Part shown: in pieces, positions 44,513-51,360 of the stretch
Position numbering within the stretch: the stretch's first letter is position 1
Layout of the letters: the number at the start of each line of letters is the position of its first letter
Assembly: GCA_016213645.1 (NCBI GenBank)
Contig: JACQZY010000014.1
Coordinates: forward strand, 86,564 to 150,563
DNA from: Actinomycetota bacterium
GTDB lineage: Bacteria > Actinomycetota > Thermoleophilia > Solirubrobacterales > JACPNS01
Length of the DNA stretch: 64,000 nucleotides
Direction of reading: 5' to 3'
The notes under the pieces: generated by a model
Told to the model about the DNA's origin: nothing
Seen by the model: only the letters and a program-made list of their open reading frames with translations
The model's database searches: none
Program-made: the position numbers and the translations under genes

Positions 44513-46948
44513 ATGTATTTTTGCGCCTCGCTGGCCGCTCACGCGCGCCACGCCAACTTCGTGAAGGCTGTGTTCGCGATGGCCGCGACGGTCGTCGTCG
44601 CGCTCGCGCTGAGCACGCCCGCACAGGCGAGCTTTGGGTTTCTCAACGGCGTGAACATGCACGGCGAGGGTTCGGGCGGCATGCTGCAATTCGACCAGCC
44701 GAAGGCGCTTGCACGCGACGCGGGCGGCAACTTCTATGTCGCTGAAATGAACAATCACCGCATCGTCAAGCTGGATCCGAACGGGGGCTACCTGATGCAA
44801 TGGGGGATAAGAGGTTCCGGCGACGGACAGCTGTCCAATCCGATGGGCGTCGCCGTCAACCCGGTGAACGGCGACGTATGGGTCGCCGACAGTGCGAACC
44901 ACCGGCTACAGCGGTTCAGCCCGGCCGGCGCCTTTCTCGGAAAGGTGGGCAGCTTCGGCACCGGCAACGGACAGTTCAATTACACCGGCGGAGTGGCCGT
45001 CAGTTCCACCGGCATCGTCTACGCGACTGATGTACAAAATCGTCGCGTGCAGTACTTCGATTCATCAGGGACCTACCTCGGACAGTTCGGCTCTTCGGGT
45101 TCAGGCAACGGGCAGTTCAACGCGCCGTCCGGCATCGCGCTCGACAGCGATGGCACGGTGTACGTGGTCGATCGATTCAACTACCGCGTGCAGTACTTCG
45201 ATGCCACGACACACGCGTTCCTCGGAAAGTGGGGATACAACTCTTCGGCCAACGGCGCGTTTGTCGCGCCTTCGGGAGTTTTCGTAAACACTTCCGCCAC
45301 TCCCCACCAGGTGTATGTCACGAACGACTATTTCGACAATCGTGTGCAGCGGTTCTCGCTGAGCGGGACGTTTCTTGGAAAGTGGGGACCGGAGGCGACG
45401 CTTTCCCCCGGATCGGCGTTGGGCGACATGAACTCGCCGCAGGGCATCGTCGTTGACGGAACGACGGCTTACGTGGCGGACCTGGGTAATTACCGGATTG
45501 AAAAATTCATCAACGTCGACACGACGCCGACCGCGGTGAGCACATGGGGTACCAACGGCTCGGGCGCCGGTCAGCTCAACGACCCGGCGGCCGTGGCCGC
45601 CGCGCCCGACGGAGGCGTCTACGCCGCCGACACCGAAAACAGCCGCGTCGAGCACTTTGCCGCCGATGGCTCGTACCTCGGTTCGTGGGGCGAATTCGGT
45701 ACCGGCGACGGCCAGTTCGACCATCCGCGCGGGATCGCGGTCGGCGCCGGCGGAGCCGTCTACGTGTCGGACTACGACAACGACCGTATTCAGAAGTTCA
45801 GCTCGACTGGAAGCAACCTCGGTCAGTGGACCGCCGCTGGCACATACGGCAATCTCAGCTACCCGATGGGCATTGACACTGACCAGGCCGGCAACGTCTG
45901 GGTCGCCGACGGCGGCAACCAGCGAATCGTCAAGTTCGACGCCAACGGCAACTACCTGACTCATTGGGGGCAGGTCGGCCAAGGCGATGCCAACGCCGAC
46001 TTCCAGTTCCCCAGCGCTGTGGCGGTCAACCTGGCGGGCACAATCGTCTTTGTCGTCGACGAGCAGTCCTACCGCGCCAAGAAGTTCGACGGCTCGGGCA
46101 GCTTCCTCGCTTCGACCCATGCCTACAGCGGAGCCCAAGGGTCCGGGCCGGGACAGATGCGGTACCCGATCGGCGTCGACATCGATCCGATCACCGGCGA
46201 CGTGCTCGTGGGCGACCGCGAGAACAATCGCGTACAACGCTTCGATTCCTCGCTGACCTTTCTCACGCAATACAACACGGCCGGTCGCGGGAACGGAGAA
46301 TTTCAGAATCCGCGCGGAATCTCCTTCGACCCCAACGGCAATCTCTGGATCGCCGACACCCTTAATGACCGCCTTCAGCGTTTCGGCGACGCGCCTGTGG
46401 TGCAGATCACGTCGCCCGTCGCAGGTTCAACGCTGACCGACGCCACGCCCGCCGTGTCATACACAAAGTCCGATCCGGTCGCGACCTGCAATCTGGCCGA
46501 CGGCGGTGAGACCGGCCCGCTCGCAAACGGACCGCAGAGCATCACCGTCACATGCACGAACGCTCGCGGCTCGGGTTCCGCGACCGTCAATGTCACGATC
46601 GACGCGCCATTGCCACCGGCCGCGCCTGCCTCGCCTGCCGCGCCCGTAGACGTCTTGAATCTCACGCTCAAGCGCAAGCTTCGCGCCGGGCCGAAACTGC
46701 GTTTGTTCGTGACCTGCTCGAACGGCTGCACGGTCGCGGGCACGGTCAAGATCGGCCTCCGCGTGTTCAAGCTGAAAAGCGTCAGGTCGCCGGCCTCGTC
46801 GCAGGCGATGTCGGTGACGTTGCGCGTATCCAAGAAGCAACTGGCGAAGATCAAGTCTGCGCTTGCGGCCAAGCGCAGCGTCGGACTGTCGGTCACGCTC
46901 ACGTCGCCGGGGCTGGCGGGGGCCACGGCCACGGCTCGGCTGCGATGA
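44513..46948 (+). CDS. secreted NHL-repeat beta-propeller protein
   Basis: 811 residues. A signal peptide (FVKAVFAMAATVVVALALSTPAQA) is followed by roughly a dozen NHL blades, residues 45 to about 625, with the repeating theme GQFNxPxGVAV-GxVYVxDxxNxRVQxFxxxGxFLGKWG. That is enough for two six-bladed propellers. Next comes an Ig-like domain with two cysteines (VVQITSPVAGSTLTDATP), an AP-rich linker, and a C-terminal beta-domain (LRLFVTCSNGCTVAGTVKIG ... VSKKQLAKIKSAL) of the kind I recall in Solirubrobacterales secreted proteins. AGGGAGGG (44496-44503) precedes the ATG. Binding partner unknown. Confidence 0.85.
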   Translation: MYFCASLAAHARHANFVKAVFAMAATVVVALALSTPAQASFGFLNGVNMHGEGSGGMLQFDQPKALARDAGGNFYVAEMNNHRIVKLDPNGGYLMQWGIRGSGDGQLSNPMGVAVNPVNGDVWVADSANHRLQRFSPAGAFLGKVGSFGTGNGQFNYTGGVAVSSTGIVYATDVQNRRVQYFDSSGTYLGQFGSSGSGNGQFNAPSGIALDSDGTVYVVDRFNYRVQYFDATTHAFLGKWGYNSSANGAFVAPSGVFVNTSATPHQVYVTNDYFDNRVQRFSLSGTFLGKWGPEATLSPGSALGDMNSPQGIVVDGTTAYVADLGNYRIEKFINVDTTPTAVSTWGTNGSGAGQLNDPAAVAAAPDGGVYAADTENSRVEHFAADGSYLGSWGEFGTGDGQFDHPRGIAVGAGGAVYVSDYDNDRIQKFSSTGSNLGQWTAAGTYGNLSYPMGIDTDQAGNVWVADGGNQRIVKFDANGNYLTHWGQVGQGDANADFQFPSAVAVNLAGTIVFVVDEQSYRAKKFDGSGSFLASTHAYSGAQGSGPGQMRYPIGVDIDPITGDVLVGDRENNRVQRFDSSLTFLTQYNTAGRGNGEFQNPRGISFDPNGNLWIADTLNDRLQRFGDAPVVQITSPVAGSTLTDATPAVSYTKSDPVATCNLADGGETGPLANGPQSITVTCTNARGSGSATVNVTIDAPLPPAAPASPAAPVDVLNLTLKRKLRAGPKLRLFVTCSNGCTVAGTVKIGLRVFKLKSVRSPASSQAMSVTLRVSKKQLAKIKSALAAKRSVGLSVTLTSPGLAGATATARLR

Positions 46949-47120
46949 AATGGGTGCGCTGCGCGAAATTGCGTCGAGCGCCGCGGCGGGATGACCCGTG
47001 AGTCCTGTCTCGGACTTCTTTGAATCATCAATATCTGGTAGTTTCCCCGCCTTACCGTTTTCTCACAGACATGTGATCTAACGCGTACTCAAGCACCAAT
47101 CTCACCAGGGGAAGCCATCT

Positions 47121-47528
47121 ATGAAGAAACTCATCGTCCTTGCGGCCGTGTGCATCGGTTTGTTCGCTATTCCGAGCCAGGCAAGTGCTGCCACGACGTT
47201 TTCGACGACGTGCACCGTCAGCGGCTCGATCAGTTCGGGCACAATCAACGGCACTTGCACCACGCCGCTTGGCAACGTGGTCTGCACCGGCACGCTGGCC
47301 GGCTCGAATGTCACCGGCACCTGCACCGGCAGCACGCTGCTTGGCACCGCTACCTGCACGCTCACCGGCACGGTCAACGCCGTCGGTGGCAAGTGGACCG
47401 GCACCGGCAACGTCAACTGCGTGCTTGCCAACGGCCAGACCGTCTCCTGCGTCGGCAGCGGCGGCGGCAAGGTCAGCAGTACCGGCAAGTTCACCGGCAA
47501 GCTGTCCGGCAAGTGCACGCTGGTCTAG
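47121..47528 (+). CDS. small secreted Cys/Thr/Gly-rich repeat protein
   Basis: 135 residues. Signal peptide MKKLIVLAAVCIGLFAIPSQASA, with probable cleavage after residue 23. The mature part is almost only Thr, Gly, Ser, Val and Cys, with eight cysteines and a loose repeat of the form CTxxGxxxxGTxxGTC. This suggests a disulfide-stapled beta structure, perhaps a solenoid. The DNA repeats ACCGGCAC-like units, as expected for repeat expansion. AGGGGAAG precedes the ATG, and a strong terminator follows 58 bases after the stop. No family recognised; function unknown. Confidence 0.7.
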   Translation: MKKLIVLAAVCIGLFAIPSQASAATTFSTTCTVSGSISSGTINGTCTTPLGNVVCTGTLAGSNVTGTCTGSTLLGTATCTLTGTVNAVGGKWTGTGNVNCVLANGQTVSCVGSGGGKVSSTGKFTGKLSGKCTLV

Positions 47529-47586
47529 CCATCTGACAAGCGCGGCGGTCCGGTCCGGACTGCCGGGGCGCTGAAATTCGAAACAG

Positions 47587-47628
47587 AAAGCCGAACGGCT
47601 GGGAGCGATCCCCCGGCCGTTCGGCTTT
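47587..47628. terminator. bidirectional intrinsic terminator
   Basis: AAAGCCGAACGG (47587-47598) and CCGTTCGGCTTT (47617-47628) pair perfectly over 12 bp, with an inner GGGA-GCGA-TCCC extension. The arms carry A-rich and T-rich outer ends on both strands, so it can stop transcripts from both the secreted-protein gene and the convergent cupin gene. Confidence 0.85.
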
Positions 47629-47644
47629 CAAAGGTCCAAAGTTC

Positions 47645-47998
47645 CTACGCCCAGCCCATGTCCTCGTAGCCGCTGGATCTGGGAGCCGAAACGATCAGCA
47701 CGTCGGCAGGCGCGTCCCCGGAATTGACGACCGTCCGGCGGTGCGACGGATCCAGCCGGCAGAAGCTCCCGGCGGGGGCCGGGACGCTCTCCCCGTCCAC
47801 GACCATCTGCGGTGATCCCGAGAGCACGAAGAAAAGTTCCTCCTGGTCGCGGTCGGTTTCGTCGTGCTCGGGGATCTGCCCGCCGGCGGGAATCGTGACG
47901 AGGTTCACGCCAAAGGCCTGCACCCCAAGGGAGCGCCGAACCAGCGACCAGTCGCCATTTCGTTCGAGGTCGTCGCGGTGCATCAGTTCGAATGCCAT
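47645..47998 (-). CDS. cupin domain protein
   Basis: 117 residues forming one cupin barrel. Motif 1 is degenerate (GGQIPEHDETDRDQEELFFVLSG, with one His and the Glu retained) and motif 2 is PAGSFCRLDPSHRRTVVNSG. Metal binding is therefore likely but not certain. Such single-domain cupins act as isomerases, dioxygenases or sensors of small molecules. Divergent from the SnoaL-like gene, sharing a 47-base gap that holds a near-perfect palindrome. Confidence 0.8.
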   Translation of the reverse strand: MAFELMHRDDLERNGDWSLVRRSLGVQAFGVNLVTIPAGGQIPEHDETDRDQEELFFVLSGSPQMVVDGESVPAPAGSFCRLDPSHRRTVVNSGDAPADVLIVSAPRSSGYEDMGWA

Positions 47999-48018
47999 CG
48001 TGAGCTCCAGTCATCGAG

Positions 48019-48042
48019 TGTGTAAATCGGGTAATTTGCACA
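48019..48042 (+). promoter_or_regulatory. operator-like dyad between cupin and SnoaL genes
   Basis: TGTGTAAAT (48019-48027) and ATTTGCACA (48034-48042) form a dyad with one mismatch and a CGGGTA centre. TAATTT (48032-48037) inside it is 8 bases before the SnoaL ATG, a fitting -10 for a leaderless transcript. The layout suggests a regulator that covers the promoter. Confidence 0.5.
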
Positions 48043-48045
48043 GTA

Positions 48046-48495
48046 ATGGGCACGCTAACGGATTCGAAGACCGATCGCGCAGACGATCTGCGGCTGATGA
48101 TCGACACGTACAACGCGGCCTGGAACGCTCACGACCTGGACACGATCATGTCGCTGCACGCACCGGGCATGGTCTTTCACAACCACACGGCCGGCGAACG
48201 GGCCGTAGGCGAAGCCGTGCGCGAACACATCGCCGGCATCTTCGAGTCCTGGCCGGATCTGCGCTTTCAAACCGTTCGGCTCTACGTATGTGACGGGGTG
48301 ATCACGCAGGAGTGGACTGCATATGCCACCCACGGCAAGTCGATCAAGCGCGGTGACATCGAGCTGGCGGCGACCGGGGCCACGCTCAAGTGGGAAGGCG
48401 TCGATGTGATTCCGGTCGAGAACGGCCTGATCAAACGCAAGGATGTTTACAGCGATTCCGTGTCGATCCTGCGCCAGCTCGGCTTCATCGATTAG
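48046..48495 (+). CDS. SnoaL-like / NTF2-fold protein
   Basis: 149 residues in the cone-shaped NTF2 fold: DLRLMIDTYNAAWNAHDLDTIMSLHAPGMVFHNHTAG, then VREHIAGIFESWPDLRFQTVRLYVCDGVITQEW and VDVIPVENGLIKRKDVYSD. The pattern matches SnoaL-type polyketide-cyclase-like or steroid-isomerase-like proteins, which vary widely in activity. With the divergent cupin it makes a two-gene unit possibly handling a small organic molecule. No substrate can be named. Confidence 0.8.
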   Translation: MGTLTDSKTDRADDLRLMIDTYNAAWNAHDLDTIMSLHAPGMVFHNHTAGERAVGEAVREHIAGIFESWPDLRFQTVRLYVCDGVITQEWTAYATHGKSIKRGDIELAATGATLKWEGVDVIPVENGLIKRKDVYSDSVSILRQLGFID

Positions 48496-48531
48496 CGTCG
48501 CCGCGTTGGCGCGGCGCTAGATTCGGTGGTG

Positions 48532-49083
48532 ATGCCGGCGATCACCGATCAACTCGACCTCGACAACCTGGGCCTCAAGCCCGGCGGCGGCATGCGTTTC
48601 GAAACCGCTGTGCGGGTGGGCGGGTACGTGTTCGGCGCGCAGCGTTATGAGCTCTCGGCGGAACCGCTGCCGGTGTTGATCGACGCGAGTCGCACGTCAT
48701 CCGGTTACGTGGTGCGGGTGCGCTCCAAATTCGCGGTGAAGGGTCCGTGCATGCGTTGCTCCGACGACTTCTCGCTGGAACTAAAGATCGACCATTCCGA
48801 AGTTCACGAACCATCGCTCGACGAAGAGCTGGCGTCCGACTACGTAACCGGCGACGACCTCGATCTGGCGGCGCTGGTGCACGACGCCGTGGGGCTCGCA
48901 CTGCCCACTTCGATCGCGGGAGAACTCGACGGCGAAGGCGGATGCAAATCGTGCGGGCGTACGCGTCAGAAGCTCCTTGAATTGGGCGTCGCGGCCGAGG
49001 ACGACGCCGACCTCGATACGGTCGGTGACGCCCCTCGTGAGCCCGATCCTCGCTGGGCGAAGCTGCGTGAACTCGAGCTGTAG
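48532..49083 (+). CDS. yceD: YceD/DUF177 family protein
   Basis: 183 residues from the ATG at 48532; GTGs at 48526 and 48529 are alternatives. DUF177 features: KGPCMRCSDDFSLELKI with the cysteine pair C73/C76, and a second pair in EGGCKSCGRTRQKL, which may bind zinc. YceD is found upstream of rpmF almost universally and has been tied to 23S rRNA accumulation or ribosome assembly in plants and bacteria. TAGATT (48518-48523) lies 8 bases before the ATG. rpmF starts 18 bases after the stop. Confidence 0.9.
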   Translation: MPAITDQLDLDNLGLKPGGGMRFETAVRVGGYVFGAQRYELSAEPLPVLIDASRTSSGYVVRVRSKFAVKGPCMRCSDDFSLELKIDHSEVHEPSLDEELASDYVTGDDLDLAALVHDAVGLALPTSIAGELDGEGGCKSCGRTRQKLLELGVAAEDDADLDTVGDAPREPDPRWAKLRELEL

Positions 49084-49101
49084 TACCCTTCGGGGCCGCT
49101 G

Positions 49102-49281
49102 ATGGCCGTTCCAAAGCAAAAACAAAGCCACGCGCGCACCAACAAGCGCCGTTCGCAGCACAAGATCAGTGCCAAGAACACCAACTCCTGCCCGCGCTGC
49201 GGGGAGCCCAAGCTGCCGCATCGCGTATGCGGGGAGTGTGGTTTCTACAACGGCCGCGACGCCGTTGAAGTCGAAGACTGA
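49102..49281 (+). CDS. rpmF: 50S ribosomal protein L32
   Basis: 59-residue ribosomal protein, MAVPKQKQSHARTNKRRSQHK at the start and a zinc ribbon CPRC ... CGEC near the end, so the C+ form. The sequence is complete and typical. A TACCCT hexamer at 49084-49089, overlapping the end of the yceD region, could serve as its own -10 element 12 bases upstream. Confidence 0.97.
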   Translation: MAVPKQKQSHARTNKRRSQHKISAKNTNSCPRCGEPKLPHRVCGECGFYNGRDAVEVED

Positions 49282-49341
49282 CTCTCGTTATTTTCCGGCG
49301 AAGCCGCCTAGGCGGCTGCCGCGCATGACAGAATCCCTCTC

Positions 49342-50391
49342 GTGAAGATCGCACTTGACGCACTTGGCGCCGACCGCGGTATCGAGGTCGTTGTGGCCGG
49401 AGCACGGATCGTGGCCGCCGAAGGCATCGCGATTGATCTGTACGGCCCTCAAGACCGCGTGCGCGCCGCGCTGGGAAGTGACGTTCCCGCGAACATCGGC
49501 GTCGTTCACGCGCCCGACGAGATCACCAACCACGATGACCCCGGCACGGCGGCGCGCGCGAAACGCGATTCTTCGATCGTCGTGGCCGCGAAGGCCGTAG
49601 CTCACGAAGCGGCCGATGCGCTGGTGAGTGCCGGACCGACAGGCGCCGTGCTCGCCGCTTCGCTCTTCAACCTCAAGCGCATCAAAGGCGTGCGTCGCCC
49701 GGCGATTGCAGTGATCCTGCCCGACGGCCGCGGCGGCCGATCGCTGCTGCTGGACGCCGGCGCCAACGTGGAAGTTCCGGCGGAGATGCTTGTGCAGTTC
49801 GCCCACCTCGGCGCGCAGTTCAGCGCACGCGTGCTCGGGAACCCCCGACCGCGCGTGGGACTACTCACGATCGGCGAAGAAGACGGCAAGGGCACGGAGC
49901 GCATCGTCGAGGCGGGGCGGCTGCTGGCCGACCCGGAAAACACGCACGGCTTCAACTACCTGGGCAACGTCGAGGGTCGCGACATCACAAACGGCGCGGC
50001 CGACGTGATCGTCACCGACGGCTTCACAGGCAACGTCGCTCTAAAGGCGATCGAAGGCGCCGCCACGGCCACGATGCTCGCGCTGGTGGACGTAATCAAG
50101 TCCAGTCCTCGCGCCAAGCTGGGCGGCCTGTTGGCCAAGCCCAAGCTGCTCGAACTACGCGAGCGCGTCGATCCGAATACAACAGGCGGCGCGCTGCTGC
50201 TGGGTCTGCGTCGAGTTTCTGTCGTGGCGCACGGATCGTCAAGCCCGGCGGGCATCGCGGCGGCGGTGCGGCTTGCGCGCGACTCGGTGCGGGGCGACGT
50301 CACCGGCCACATGGCGTCCGCAATCGCAGAGCTCAATGAGCACGCCGCGTCCACCTCCGATGTTACGGTTGGCGTCGCCGATGACGCGTGA
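49342..50391 (+). CDS. plsX: phosphate acyltransferase PlsX
   Basis: Peripheral membrane enzyme that converts acyl-ACP and phosphate to acyl-phosphate, the donor for PlsY. KIALDALGADRGIEVVVAGA is the family N-terminus (usual DAMGGD here reads DALGAD), with AHEAADALVSAGPTGAVLA and VTDGFTGNVALKAIEG later. 349 residues. GTG at 49342. The stop overlaps acpP by 11 bases (50381-50391). Works with AcpP here and with FakA at 38279. Confidence 0.95.
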   Translation: MKIALDALGADRGIEVVVAGARIVAAEGIAIDLYGPQDRVRAALGSDVPANIGVVHAPDEITNHDDPGTAARAKRDSSIVVAAKAVAHEAADALVSAGPTGAVLAASLFNLKRIKGVRRPAIAVILPDGRGGRSLLLDAGANVEVPAEMLVQFAHLGAQFSARVLGNPRPRVGLLTIGEEDGKGTERIVEAGRLLADPENTHGFNYLGNVEGRDITNGAADVIVTDGFTGNVALKAIEGAATATMLALVDVIKSSPRAKLGGLLAKPKLLELRERVDPNTTGGALLLGLRRVSVVAHGSSSPAGIAAAVRLARDSVRGDVTGHMASAIAELNEHAASTSDVTVGVADDA

Positions 50392-50629
50392 AGAGATCTA
50401 CGCCGCCCTGAGCAAGACGCTCGCCGACGAACTCGAGATCGATGCGAGCAAAATCAGCATGGAGGCGCACTTCAAGAACGACCTCGACGCCGACTCCCTT
50501 CACCTGGTCGAACTCGCCATGGAGCTGGAGGACAGCTACGACATCTCGATTCCGGACGAGGTCGCGTTGGAACTTACGACCGTGGGATCGGTGGTCGACT
50601 ACCTGGCCGAGCGGCTGGCGGGCGCGTGA
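50381..50629 (+). CDS. acpP: acyl carrier protein
   Basis: 82-residue acidic four-helix carrier of growing acyl chains. The phosphopantetheine site is S39 in DLDADSLHLVELAMELED. Normal length and charge. ATG at 50381 lies inside the end of plsX, so translation is probably coupled. Followed 30 bases later by rnc, a classic plsX-acpP-rnc-smc order. Confidence 0.97.
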   Translation: MTREEIYAALSKTLADELEIDASKISMEAHFKNDLDADSLHLVELAMELEDSYDISIPDEVALELTTVGSVVDYLAERLAGA

Positions 50630-50659
50630 CGCCGCCGCCCGCACGGCGTTCGTGATCAC

Positions 50660-51343
50660 GTGGCCGGCAAGCTCATAGACCTGCTGGAATCGCTCGACGA
50701 GGAGCTTTATCGCGAGGTCTTCACGCATTCCTCGTGGACCGAGCGGCGAGCCGCCTCCTACGAACGTCTCGCGTTTCTCGGCGACAGCGTGCTTGGGCTG
50801 GCGATCTCAACCGACCTCTACCCGCGTTTCAGCGAGGCAACCGCCGGAGAACTGACCAAAATCCGCGCCCAGGCCGTGAGCGGCATTGCCTGCGCCCGAG
50901 TCGCGCTGCGTCTGGATGTTCCGCGCCGACTCACCGAGCACGCCCCCGCCGACGCGGAGATCCGAATCGACGAGCTGCTTGCCGCCCAGCGCGTGCTGGC
51001 GTCGGTGTGCGAGGCGGTGATCGGCGCGTGCTATCTGCAGTACGGCTACGAAGAGACCGCCGATGCGGTGGTCCAGGCGTTTGCGCACGAAGTCGAAGAA
51101 GCCCTGGAAAATCCGGCAGATTTCAAATCTCACCTACAGGAGCGGTTGGCGCGCCGCGGTGACAAGCCGCATTACACGCTGATTTCGTCCGAAGGTCCGG
51201 CCCACGACATGCGTTTCGTCTGCGGAGTTGAGATCCGGGGCGAGCGTTACGGTACCGGCAGCGGGCGCTCCAAGAAGGAGGCCGAGCAGGCGGCCGCCGG
51301 CGCCGCTCTCTCGCGCCTGGACGAGGAGCGAATCGGCGACTGA
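50660..51343 (+). CDS. rnc: ribonuclease III
   Basis: Cleaves double-stranded RNA in rRNA and mRNA processing. The signature ERLAFLGDSVLGLAIS spans residues 35-50, with the catalytic Asp and Glu set completed by EAVIGACYLQYGYEETADAV. The dsRNA-binding domain occupies about 150-225 (FKSHLQERLARRGDKPHYTL ... GRSKKEAEQAAAGAAL). 227 residues. GTG at 50660. smc follows 17 bases after the stop; the frequent mutM gene between them is absent. Confidence 0.96.
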   Translation: MAGKLIDLLESLDEELYREVFTHSSWTERRAASYERLAFLGDSVLGLAISTDLYPRFSEATAGELTKIRAQAVSGIACARVALRLDVPRRLTEHAPADAEIRIDELLAAQRVLASVCEAVIGACYLQYGYEETADAVVQAFAHEVEEALENPADFKSHLQERLARRGDKPHYTLISSEGPAHDMRFVCGVEIRGERYGTGSGRSKKEAEQAAAGAALSRLDEERIGD

Positions 51344-51360
51344 TCCGCCGCACAACCGAC

